Shown: positions 8,898 to 16,916 of the stretch, in pieces | Layout: every line of letters begins with the position of its first letter | Numbering within the stretch: the first letter of the stretch is position 1 | DNA from: Natrinema sp. CBA1119 | Lineage (GTDB): Archaea; Halobacteriota; Halobacteria; Halobacteriales; Natrialbaceae | Assembly: GCF_002572525.1 (NCBI RefSeq) | Contig: NZ_PDBS01000001.1 | Coordinates: 1,550,001 to 1,614,000, forward strand | Length of the DNA stretch: 64,000 bases | Reading direction: 5' to 3' | Notes under the pieces: generated by a model | What the model saw: only the letters and a program-made list of their open reading frames with translations | Database searches by the model: none | Told to the model about the DNA's origin: nothing | Position numbers and translations under genes: made by a program

Positions 8898-9163
8898 GAC
8901 GAACTCATACCGCCCCCGGTACAAGGAAATTCCGCTCGTCTCCCCGCCGGCCGCCGCTCGGAGGGCAGCCCGGACAATTCGGAGACAATTCCGGGAAAAC
9001 ATCCCAGAACGGATAGTAAAAGGTCTAACGGCTTCTGAAGGAGTTTGAAAACAACAGTACGATCACAATACGACGATAAAACGGGCCGAAACGGCGACAA
9101 TATTCGTGCCGTTATATGATCCGGGGAGTGAATGTCGTAATCGAGAAGAGGTGTCCCGTCTCG

Positions 9164-9430
9164 ATGTCCAATCCCTCCCCCGTTTCGAACGAATCGATCG
9201 CTCCGTCGAACCCTGAGTCGGAGTCCCAGCACGAGCGAAACCGACTGCTCCGATCGGTCAAAGGCCCCGCCCAGTTCCTCTCGTTCTGGGTCGCTATCGC
9301 GCTCCCATTCGTGCATCTCCCCCTCCTCGCACAGGGACTCGGCGATCCGGCGGTAACGCTGACGTTCGTCGTCTTGCTGACGGCCAATGTCTTTGCTCTC
9401 TACGTGGGTCACGGCTACAACCAGCACTGA
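9164..9430 (+). CDS. small two-helix membrane protein
   Basis: The product is 88 residues from the ATG at 9164 (MSNPSPVSNES). An acidic, Ser-rich N-terminus of about 35 residues precedes two hydrophobic segments (PAQFLSFWVAIALPFVHLPLL and ALTFVV-type residues 62-82). The frame stays open to 9116, so a slightly longer product is possible. It lies between divergent hisB and the trkH gene, 126 bases before the latter on the same strand. No family recognised; similar short membrane proteins are common in Halobacteria. Confidence 0.65.
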   Translation: MSNPSPVSNESIAPSNPESESQHERNRLLRSVKGPAQFLSFWVAIALPFVHLPLLAQGLGDPAVTLTFVVLLTANVFALYVGHGYNQH

Positions 9431-9556
9431 GAGTTGGTTCCCAGCCACCAGTCGCGCTCCGCCGGTCGCCGCTGACACCCTCCCTTTCGATCCCTCGCTT
9501 CCCGTCGCCTCCGTTCCGAATCGTTATACCCTCCGTGAACAACGTATTGCTACTAG

Positions 9557-11053
9557 ATGTCGTTGCGCGTCGATTGGCGCTCGAGTTGTCGTCTCACCGG
9601 AACGATCCTGAAGTGGCTCGCCGTTCCGCTAGGCGGGCCGCTCGCGCTCGCGCTGGTGGACGGCGACGACCCGCTCCCGTTCGCCGTCACTCTCGTGGTC
9701 ACCGTCGTCCTCGGCATCGGTCTCGAGGCGCTGACCGACGACGTCGAGATCGGACAACGGGAGGCGTTCCTGATGGTCGCACTGACGTGGCTCGGCGTCG
9801 CGCTGGTCGGCGCGATTCCGTTCCTCGTCGCGGGCGACGGCGTGCTCGCGCGGCCGGTCAACGCCGTCTTCGAGAGCACGAGCGGCGTGACGACGACCGG
9901 CGCGACCGTGATCGCGGATTTCAGCGCCCACTCCCGGGCGATCATGCTCTGGCGAGCGATCCTCCAGTGGCTCGGCGGCCTCGGGATCCTGATCGTCGCG
10001 ATCGGCCTCTTCTCGCACCTGCTCGTCGGCGGTGCCCAGCTGATGGAGACCGAATCCCAGACGCAGAACGTCCGCAAGCTCCGCCCCCACCTCGACGAGA
10101 CCGCTCGCCTCATCTGGGGACTGTACATCGGACTGACGGTCCTCACGACGGGCTTTCTTTTCGCGCTCCACCTCGTCGGCCTCGCACCCGAGATGACCCT
10201 CTACAACGCCGTTTCGCACGCCCTTACGAGCGTCTCCACGGCCGGTTTCTCACCCGAGCCCGACAGCATCGGCGCGTTCTCGTCGGCGGTCCAGTGGACG
10301 CTGATCCCGGTGATGATCGTCGGCGCGACCAACTTCGTGATCCTCTACGCCGTGACACAGGGCGACATTCGGCGCCCGCTCGAGTCCGCCGAGTTCCGCT
10401 TTTACGCCGGCATCCTCGCGTCGATTGCGACGATCGTCGTCGCCATGCTCGCGCTCGACCCGGATCTCGCGATGGGACTCGAGCCGACGATCCGTCACGG
10501 ACTCTTCAACGTGGTGTCGATGGTGACGACGACGGGCTACGCCTCGGTGAACTTCGATCTCTGGTCGCCCGGCGCGAAGCACATGCTGTTTCTCTGTATG
10601 TTCACCGGCGGGATGGCCGGCTCGACGACGTGTTCGATCAAGTCGCTTCGCTGGCTGGTCATCCTCAAGGCGTTTCGCCGAACCCTGTTTACCGCCGTTC
10701 ACCCGGACGCCGTTCGGCCGGTCCGACTCGACGACACGGTGGTCGACGAGGAGACCATCGGGGACGTCTTCACGTACGTTATGCTCGCGCTCGTGATTTT
10801 CTTTCTGCTGACGATAGTCATCGTCGTCGACGCCGCCCGCGTCGGCAACCCCGTCGACGAGTTCGACGCCCTCGGCGCGGCTGCCTCGATCTTCCTCAAC
10901 ATCGGTCCCGCGTTCGGCGTCGCCGGCCCGTTCGATAACTATCTCGCCTTCTCGCCGCTCACTCGCACCGTAATGATCGTCATGATGTGGATCGGCCGCA
11001 TCGAAATCCTCCCGGTGCTCGTCCTCTTGACGCCGGAGTTCTGGCGGTCCTAA
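9557..11053 (+). CDS. trkH: TrkH/Ktr-type potassium uptake membrane subunit
   Basis: A 498-residue polytopic protein of the TrkH/TrkG/KtrB superfamily, which forms the K+-conducting pore of Trk systems. The four pore loops are visible in part as short glycine-centred segments after helices: STSGVTTTGAT, SHALTSVSTAGFS, VSMVTTTGYAS and NIGPAFGVAGPF. These replace the K+ channel filter motif in this family. The start ATG at 9557 is about 30 bases after TTATACC. Halophiles keep molar potassium inside, so such carriers are expected. No TrkA-type regulatory protein is adjacent, although the SLC13-type carrier at 12181 contains TrkA-C domains. Confidence 0.93.
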   Translation: MSLRVDWRSSCRLTGTILKWLAVPLGGPLALALVDGDDPLPFAVTLVVTVVLGIGLEALTDDVEIGQREAFLMVALTWLGVALVGAIPFLVAGDGVLARPVNAVFESTSGVTTTGATVIADFSAHSRAIMLWRAILQWLGGLGILIVAIGLFSHLLVGGAQLMETESQTQNVRKLRPHLDETARLIWGLYIGLTVLTTGFLFALHLVGLAPEMTLYNAVSHALTSVSTAGFSPEPDSIGAFSSAVQWTLIPVMIVGATNFVILYAVTQGDIRRPLESAEFRFYAGILASIATIVVAMLALDPDLAMGLEPTIRHGLFNVVSMVTTTGYASVNFDLWSPGAKHMLFLCMFTGGMAGSTTCSIKSLRWLVILKAFRRTLFTAVHPDAVRPVRLDDTVVDEETIGDVFTYVMLALVIFFLLTIVIVVDAARVGNPVDEFDALGAAASIFLNIGPAFGVAGPFDNYLAFSPLTRTVMIVMMWIGRIEILPVLVLLTPEFWRS

Positions 11054-11054
11054 G

Positions 11055-11190
11055 GAACGAAATTTTGCTCTGCGGGCCGCCGAAGGCGGCCCTCGGCAAA
11101 ATTTCGTATAAAAGCACTCACTCCGACCTTTTTCCGCTCGGGTTCACTTCGTTCACCACTCGCGCAAAAATCTCGACCAAAAAGCCGCTC
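11055..11190 (-). repeat. hairpin element family 2, copy 1 (modules X and Y)
   Basis: Between the convergent trkH and hisA genes lies a structured repeat. Module Y (11055-11118) is a nested inverted repeat: outer arms GAAATTTTGC and GCAAAATTTC, inner arms GGGCCGCC and GGCGGCCC around a GAA loop. It recurs in opposite orientation at 55589-55652. Module X (about 11124-11190), read on the minus strand, has the order CTTTTTGGTC, TTTTTGCGCGAG, a GTGAACGAAGTGAAC hairpin, then CCGAGCGGAAAAAGGT. It recurs at 29689-29810. In this orientation it is downstream of hisA, so it could belong to the hisA 3' end. Confidence 0.8.
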
Positions 11191-11309
11191 GCTCGGCCTG
11201 CGGCCTCGCTCGCAGTGAGTGTCGGGAAACCGCCTGCCCTCCCCCGAGTCACACGACTCTCGCGTTGCTCGAGCCGCGCTCCCGGCCACTGCAAACTGGC
11301 TCGGTGTGA

Positions 11310-12062
11310 CTACTCCTCGGCGTCGACCGCGGCCTGCGCGTCCTCGAGCGTGAAATTCCCTTCATACAGTGCGCTCCCGACGACGACCGCCGCCGCGCCG
11401 GCCGCGTCGAGCGCTCGGATATCCTCGAGCGTCGCGACACCGCCGCTGGCGATGACGGGGATATCGGTTGCGTCGACCAGTTCGCTGACGGGATCGGTCG
11501 CCACGCCCTCGAGTCGCCCCTCGACGTCGACGTTCGTAAAGAGGATCGCGGCGGCACCGAGTTCCTCGTATCGCTTGGCCGCTTCGACGGGACTGATCCC
11601 CGCGCCCTCAGTCCAGCCTTCGACGACGACCTCGCCGTCCTTCGCGTCGAGGCTGACCACGACGCTGTCCGGCTGCTGGTCGCTGATCTCGCCGACGATC
11701 TCTGGATTCTCGACCGCCGCAGTCCCGAGGATGACGCGGTTGACGCCGCGCTCGAGCAGATCGATCGCTCCCTCCGCGGTGCGGATACCGCCGCCCAACT
11801 GGGTCGGAACGTCGACGGCGTCGATCACCCCGTCGATGGCGGCCGCGTTCTGTCGCTCGCCCTCGAACGCGCCGTCGAGGTCGACGAGGTGCAGCGTCCT
11901 TGCGCCGGCGTCGATCCACCGCCGGGCTGCCTCGACGGGATCGCCGTAGGTCTTCTCCGTGCCGCGTTCCCCCTGGACGAGTTGGACGACTTCGCCGTCC
12001 TGAATGTCGACCGCCGGGATCACCTCGAACTCCTCGAACTCGCCGCTCGCATCGTCGGTCAT
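11310..12062 (-). CDS. hisA: phosphoribosylformimino-AICAR phosphate isomerase
   Basis: Histidine biosynthesis isomerase (ProFAR to PRFAR) with a half-barrel-duplicated TIM-barrel. The 250-residue protein contains the HisA hallmarks: catalytic Asp in EVIPAVDIQDGEVVQL, the paired phosphate-binding loops (GGGIRT near residue 90 and ASGGVAT near 205), and the second catalytic Asp in LDAKDGEVV/FTNVDVEG. The start is the ATG at 12060-12062, giving an acidic N-terminus. A TATA-like CTTTACT on the minus strand at about 12085-12092 fits a leaderless start. It is divergent from the carrier at 12181. Confidence 0.97.
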   Translation of the reverse strand: MTDDASGEFEEFEVIPAVDIQDGEVVQLVQGERGTEKTYGDPVEAARRWIDAGARTLHLVDLDGAFEGERQNAAAIDGVIDAVDVPTQLGGGIRTAEGAIDLLERGVNRVILGTAAVENPEIVGEISDQQPDSVVVSLDAKDGEVVVEGWTEGAGISPVEAAKRYEELGAAAILFTNVDVEGRLEGVATDPVSELVDATDIPVIASGGVATLEDIRALDAAGAAAVVVGSALYEGNFTLEDAQAAVDAEE

Positions 12063-12180
12063 ACTCGAGTGCGCGAGGCCGGCGCGAGTAAAGGCGACGG
12101 TTTCGCCGAACGACCATCGCCGCGACACTGTTCTCCTTTCCAACAGAATTATTACATATATGGTCGGTGTGACTCGTCCC

Positions 12181-14040
12181 ATGCCGCTGTCGGCGTGCGA
12201 TTTCCTCGTACAGGCGACTGTACCTCGATCCGACGTGACGACGGACATGCTTGTCGTATTCGGCGTTGTCGGCCTCGCGCTTGTCCTCTTTCTCACCGAG
12301 CGTCTGCCGATCGACGTGACTGCGATCTTGCTGATCGTGATGCTAGTCGTCCTCGAGCCCTGGACCGGCGTCGATCCCGAGACCGGCATCTCGGGCTTTG
12401 CGAACGAGGCGACGATCACGGTACTGGCCATGCTGATCCTGAGCGGTGGCATCAGTCGGACCGGGATCGTTCAGGAACTGGGTCGCCGGATGGCAGCGTT
12501 CGCGGGCGAAAGCACTCGAAAACAGGTGTTCGCGACCGTCGCTGCGACCGCTCCCGTCTCCGGCTTCCTGAACAACACGCCGGTCGTCGCGCTACTGGTA
12601 CCCGTCGTCACCGATGTCGCGAATCGGGGGAACACGTCGCCGTCGAAGCTGCTCATTCCCCTCTCCTACGCCTCGCAGTTAGGGGGGATGCTCACGCTGA
12701 TCGGCACCTCGACCAACATCCTCGCGAGCGATGTCAGCGCTCGCCTCGGTTCCGAGTATCCCGAACTCCACCGGTTCTCGATGTTCGAGTTCACGGGTCT
12801 CGGCATCATCGTCGTCCTCGTCGGAAGCCTCTACCTGATCTTCGTCGGGCACTACCTCCTGCCCGAGCGCGTCCCGCCGCGCGCGGACTACCTCGAGTCG
12901 TACGAGGTCGGCGACTACATCGCAGACGTCGCCGTCGTCCCGGGATCGCCGCTCGTAGGCGAGACGGTCCGCGACGCGACCGAAGCCCTCGGCCCCGATA
13001 TCGATGTCGTTCAGGTGATCCGCGACGAGGAACGGTCGATCGCACCGCGTCAGGGGGCCACGCTGAGGGAGGGCGACGTCCTCGTCGTCAGGACCGACCG
13101 CGACGCGATCACGGCCCTTGAGGACGCCACTGGCGTCGAACCGGTCGGCCGACCGGACGGAGCCGCGGACGCCATGACAGCGGCCGACGGCGTGCTCACG
13201 GAACTAGTCGTCTCGCTCGATTCGCAACTCGTGGGCGAGCGCCTCGACCTCGAGCGGTTCCGCGAGGAGTTCGACGCCGCCGTGCTCGGATTGCGCAGTC
13301 GGGGCGAACTCGTCGGTGAGCGCATCGTCGGCAAGCGCCTCGGCGTCGGCGACACGCTGCTCGTTCAGGCACCGCCGGATGTACTCGACCGACTCGCCCG
13401 CGGGGACGACGTGATCGTCGCCCGCGAACCGCCACGGCCCGACTACCGCACGGAGAAAGCGCCGATCGCCGTCGCCATCATGCTCGGCGTCGTCGCCGTC
13501 GCCGCCCTCGGGCTCTCACCCATTCTCATCTCCGCGCTCGCGGGCGTCGTTGCGATGGTCGTCACGGGCGTGCTCGAGCCCAACGAGCTCTACGACGCCG
13601 TCGAGTGGGACATCATCTTTCTGCTGGCGGGCGTGATCCCGCTGGGGATCGCTCTCGAGGACAGCGGCGGAGCGGCGTTGCTCGCGTTCGCGGTCGTCGA
13701 GGCCGCGGGACCGCTCCCCGAAATCGCGGTCCTCTGGCTGTTCTACCTGCTCACGGCGCTGCTGACCAACGTTATCAGCAACAACGCCAGCGTCGTCCTC
13801 CTGATCCCCGTCGCGGCGGCCGCGGCCGCGGGGATCGGTGCGAACCCGTTCGCGTTCGTGCTCGCGGTGACCTTCGCCGCGAGCACCGCGTTTCTGGGCC
13901 CGATCGGCTACCAGACGAACCTGTTCGTCTACGGCCCCGGCGGCTACCGATTCGGCGACTTCGCTCGGATCGGCGCGCCACTGCAGGTGGTGTTGTCGAT
14001 CGTGACCGTCCTCGGAATCGCGGTCTTCTGGGGGGTGTGA
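12181..14040 (+). CDS. SLC13/DASS-type carrier with central TrkA-C domains
   Basis: A 619-residue membrane protein. The N-terminal half (residues 22-228) and C-terminal half (430-619) are transporter domains with the family's NNTPVV (131-136) and GTSTN (175-179) motifs and their repeats NVISNNASVV and PIGYQTN. Between them (about 240-415) are two TrkA-C/RCK-C domains (VAVVPGSPLVGETVRD, VVSLDSQLVGERLDLERFR), typical of the SLC13-like group predicted to carry anions. I chose ATG 12181 because the AT-rich box TTATTACATATAT lies about 27 bases before it. ATG 12160 and 12247 are alternatives. The substrate (dicarboxylate, sulfate or other) cannot be read from sequence. Confidence 0.88.
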   Translation: MPLSACDFLVQATVPRSDVTTDMLVVFGVVGLALVLFLTERLPIDVTAILLIVMLVVLEPWTGVDPETGISGFANEATITVLAMLILSGGISRTGIVQELGRRMAAFAGESTRKQVFATVAATAPVSGFLNNTPVVALLVPVVTDVANRGNTSPSKLLIPLSYASQLGGMLTLIGTSTNILASDVSARLGSEYPELHRFSMFEFTGLGIIVVLVGSLYLIFVGHYLLPERVPPRADYLESYEVGDYIADVAVVPGSPLVGETVRDATEALGPDIDVVQVIRDEERSIAPRQGATLREGDVLVVRTDRDAITALEDATGVEPVGRPDGAADAMTAADGVLTELVVSLDSQLVGERLDLERFREEFDAAVLGLRSRGELVGERIVGKRLGVGDTLLVQAPPDVLDRLARGDDVIVAREPPRPDYRTEKAPIAVAIMLGVVAVAALGLSPILISALAGVVAMVVTGVLEPNELYDAVEWDIIFLLAGVIPLGIALEDSGGAALLAFAVVEAAGPLPEIAVLWLFYLLTALLTNVISNNASVVLLIPVAAAAAAGIGANPFAFVLAVTFAASTAFLGPIGYQTNLFVYGPGGYRFGDFARIGAPLQVVLSIVTVLGIAVFWGV

Positions 14041-14203
14041 TCGGACTCGCTGACCGTCGTGACGCGAGCCGTCAGTCGGACCGTCGACCGGAACCGTCCG
14101 CGCCGCTAGTCGCACGACAGTGTCGTCAGATTGCAGTATCGCGGCGCTCTCGCTGCGATCGGTTTCAGTACTTCTTTCAGGAGCAGCCCTGTACTACCGA
14201 TGA

Positions 14204-15370
14204 ATGGTCGAAACCGTTCTGCTGGTGGGAATCGTCGCCTCGATTTTCGTCGGATTCAATATCGGCGGCTCGTCGACCGGGATCGCGTGGGGCCCCGCCG
14301 TGGGTGCCGGTCTCCTCAGCAAGGCGTCCGCGGCCGGACTGATGACGTTCTTCGTCTTTCTCGGGGGGTGGACCGTCGGCCGAAACGTGATGGACACGCT
14401 CAGCGGCGACATCATTTCGATCGAAATCTCGCTCGCGGCGGGCGTCGCCGTTCTCTTCTTCATCGGACTGGGGATTCTCATCGCGAACATCTTCGGCGTC
14501 CCCGTCCCGACGTCGATGACGACCGTCGGGGCGATCGCGGGACTGGGGCTGGCCACGGGAACGCTCGACTTCGAGACGATCGGGTGGATCATCTCGTGGT
14601 GGATCGTCACGCCGATCCTCGCCCTCTGGATCGGCGCGTTCGTCGGCCGGTACATCTATCCGGAACTCAATCGACGGTTCGAGATCTCGGCGACCGAGGG
14701 GTCATTGCTCACCGTCGATCGGACCGGATCGCTCCCCTCGATCGGTCTCGGACCGAACACGACCGGTCAGGAGCTCGTCGGGACGATCGTCGTCCTCGTC
14801 ATCGGCTGTTACATGGCGTTCAGCGCCGGTGCGAGCAACGTCCCGAACGCCGTCGCACCGCTGGTCAGCAGCGGCGCGCTCGGGGCCGATAACGCGATTA
14901 TCATCGCGACCGTCGCGATCGGGCTGGGCGGCTTTACTATCGCGCGTCGGACGATGGAATCCGTCGGCAGCGAACTCAGCGACATCCCATTACTCGCGGC
15001 GCTCGTCGTCATGATAACCGCATCGACGATCACGACCCTGCTCTCGGCGGCCGGGATTCCGATTAGCCTCGTGATGGCCTCCGTGATGACGATCGTCGGA
15101 CTGGGCTGGGGGCGAGCCACTCGCCCCGTCACGGCTCGAGACGCCGTTCGCGGTCAGGTTGACGCGGAGATGTCGATGGGTGCACTGAAGGCAGAGCCCG
15201 AGGCCCCGGTCACGCAGATCGGCGAGGAAGAGCCCGAGGAGGTCCTGAACGCGGGCGATCTCTTCAACCCGCGGGCCATCATGAAATACGTCTCGATGTG
15301 GATCATCGGCCCGTCGATGTCGACGATTCTCGCCTACGGCTTCTTCGTCGCTGTTCCGTTCGTCGGGTGA
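14204..15370 (+). CDS. inorganic phosphate transporter, PiT family
   Basis: A 388-residue PiT permease. The N-terminal family motif is VGFNIGGSSTGIAWGPAVGAG (residues 16-36), and the C-terminal counterpart is AFSAGASNVPNAVAPL. About ten membrane helices are evident. A cytoplasmic acidic loop near residues 310-350 contains QIGEEEPEE. It is closely related to the PiT protein at 16917, with matching motifs such as the same loop and GLGWGRATR, so the pair arose by duplication. A broken universal-stress-protein gene follows in the same frame right after its TGA; PiT genes followed by UspA genes are a common haloarchaeal arrangement. Confidence 0.95.
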   Translation: MVETVLLVGIVASIFVGFNIGGSSTGIAWGPAVGAGLLSKASAAGLMTFFVFLGGWTVGRNVMDTLSGDIISIEISLAAGVAVLFFIGLGILIANIFGVPVPTSMTTVGAIAGLGLATGTLDFETIGWIISWWIVTPILALWIGAFVGRYIYPELNRRFEISATEGSLLTVDRTGSLPSIGLGPNTTGQELVGTIVVLVIGCYMAFSAGASNVPNAVAPLVSSGALGADNAIIIATVAIGLGGFTIARRTMESVGSELSDIPLLAALVVMITASTITTLLSAAGIPISLVMASVMTIVGLGWGRATRPVTARDAVRGQVDAEMSMGALKAEPEAPVTQIGEEEPEEVLNAGDLFNPRAIMKYVSMWIIGPSMSTILAYGFFVAVPFVG

Positions 15371-15806
15371 TACCTCGGGTTTATTCGACGTATCGTCGTC
15401 GGTCACGTTCTCGTTCCGCTGGACGGCTCGGAGATGAGCGAACGTGCACTCGAGGCCAACCCGGACGCCGATATAACCGTCCTGACCGTCGTGGGCGACC
15501 CGTCGTCGATGTGGGGCGAGGTAGTCGGCCTCGCGCTCGCCGACGATCTCGAGGACGAAGCGCAGGAACTCGCACAGCCGGTCTTCGATCGCGCGCGAAC
15601 TCGCCGCGGACGCCGGCGATGACGCGGACCTCGAGACCATTGTTGAACTCGGCCATCCAGTTCGTACGAGTCTCAACTGCGCCGACGACTATGAGACGGT
15701 CGTGATCGGTACGCACGGTGGAACCGTTTCGGAACGACTGTTTGTCGGGAACGTCGCGGAGCGAGTCGTTCGTCGGTCACCGGTTCCAGTCATGGTCGTT
15801 CGGTGA
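15371..15806 (+). pseudogene. broken universal stress protein (UspA) gene
   Basis: Translation immediately after the PiT stop codon gives a UspA N-terminus (HVLVPLDGSEMSERALEANP) with no ATG, GTG or TTG before it; the first ATG, at 15434, is already inside helix 1. At about 15595 the frame must shift. One frame ends FDRAR and the other continues ELAADAGDDADLETIVEL, then VVIGTHGG, and the ATP-binding C-terminus ERVVRRSPVPVMVV, ending TGA at 15804-15806. The break falls in a run of alternating CG, so loss of one CG dinucleotide would explain it. Loss of the start and a frameshift make a functional product unlikely. Confidence 0.8.
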
Positions 15807-15826
15807 GCGGGATAGTTCGGAACCGC

Positions 15827-16564
15827 TCAGCCCTCGGTACGGTCACCCTGGTCACCGTCGTCCGATTCCTCGAGCAGTTCCTCGACTTCGTCCTCTCGAG
15901 GCCGACGGTCGACGCGTTCGTCGACGGACTCGACCTTGGCCTGTACCTCCTCGAGTTGATTGCCGACCGTTTCTTCGACCGTCTCCTCGACGGTTTCACC
16001 AACCGTCTCATCGACCGTTTCTTTGACGGTTTCACCGACCGTTTCTTCGACCGTCTCCTCGACGGTTTCACTCACCGTCTCATCAACCGTTTCTTTGACG
16101 GTTTCACCGACCGTTTCTTCGACGGTTTCACTCACCGTTTTCTCGACGGTGTCTCCGACTGTCTGGTCGACCGTTTCTTCGACGGTCTCGCTCACCGTTT
16201 TCTCGACGGTTTCACCGACTGTCTGATCCACCGTTTCTTCGACGGTCTCACTGACGGTTTGCTCGACGGTGTCGCCGACTGTCTTATCGACCGTTTCTTC
16301 GACCTGTTTCTCGACGGTGTCGCCGACCGTTTCCTCGACCGATCGCTCGACCGACTTCTCGACGGTTTCCTGCACGGTCGACGTCATCCAGTCGGGATCG
16401 AACCGGGCCATCTTCCAGACGACGTGGAGGACATACGAGGCGAAGACCCCCAGCCCGAACGTCAGCCCGACCCGAATATCGAGCGTCGCGATGAGGACGA
16501 CCGCGAGCAGAATCAACCCGCCGTACGCGAAGTCGATGATCGCGTCGATGCGCGCCGGTCTCAT
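15827..16564 (-). CDS. membrane-anchored tetrapeptide-repeat protein (35 x-x-T-V units)
   Basis: The 245-residue product starts at the ATG at 16562-16564. Two hydrophobic segments occupy residues 8-28 and 30-50, so the rest is tethered to the membrane. Residues about 62-200 form 35 uninterrupted tetrapeptides with Val at every fourth position and usually Thr before it (units such as EETV, GDTV, EKTV, DQTV, SETV). The other two positions are mostly Glu, Asp, Lys, Gln, Gly or Ser. A charged tail of 45 residues with a LEEVQAKVESVDERV helix follows. A strict period of four differs from the 3.5 of ordinary coiled coils. No known family recognised. It lies between two PiT permeases. Confidence 0.8.
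   Translation of the reverse strand: MRPARIDAIIDFAYGGLILLAVVLIATLDIRVGLTFGLGVFASYVLHVVWKMARFDPDWMTSTVQETVEKSVERSVEETVGDTVEKQVEETVDKTVGDTVEQTVSETVEETVDQTVGETVEKTVSETVEETVDQTVGDTVEKTVSETVEETVGETVKETVDETVSETVEETVEETVGETVKETVDETVGETVEETVEETVGNQLEEVQAKVESVDERVDRRPREDEVEELLEESDDGDQGDRTEG
15965..16381 (-). repeat. 12-base tandem coding repeats
   Basis: The repeat region of the preceding protein consists of near-perfect 12-base units; read on the plus strand they look like (T/A)CNGTTTCNTCGACCG and variants of GACGGTTTC. Longer blocks of several units are themselves repeated, so the array is a likely site of slippage and length change between strains. Confidence 0.9.
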
Positions 16565-16916
16565 AGCTGACCGACAGTTGTGGACGCATCGATCGACGTG
16601 TTCTCCGATCGCGAGGACCGTCGTCCGTCCTTCGGATCGCTGTCCGGCTGAAATGAGTACGCACGTGATAACATTCTAGAGTACTACAGGGGCCGATTCG
16701 GTGAAATCCTTTGGGATCCCGTCGGGGGGAACGAGCCGTGTCACTGTCGTTCTCGTCCCGATTGCTCCGACTCGAGTAGTGTATTTGTCAGATATCGAGA
16801 CGAAACTCGGGCGGATCCTTGTTCGACCCCTCGAGCGAGTGGGGACTACCTGGTGATTCGCCGACACTGACGCGAATAAGCGCGTTTTTACGGTCGGATC
16901 GCATGACCTACCGAAC
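16565..16916. other. intergenic region, mostly featureless
   Basis: This divergent gap between the repeat protein and the PiT gene holds no convincing gene. The only supported signal is a T-rich box, GTTTTTACGG, at about 16884-16893, roughly 27 bases before the GTG start at 16917, which fits a leaderless promoter for the PiT gene. Confidence 0.5.

Noticed and set aside
11889-13121. Long plus-strand frame overlapping hisA and the SLC13-type carrier
   Set aside because: Arg-rich product, overlaps two well-supported genes in another frame.
15965-16381. Tandem 12-base repeats as a CRISPR array
   Set aside because: No spacers of constant length; the repeats are contiguous, in frame and encode the x-x-T-V units.
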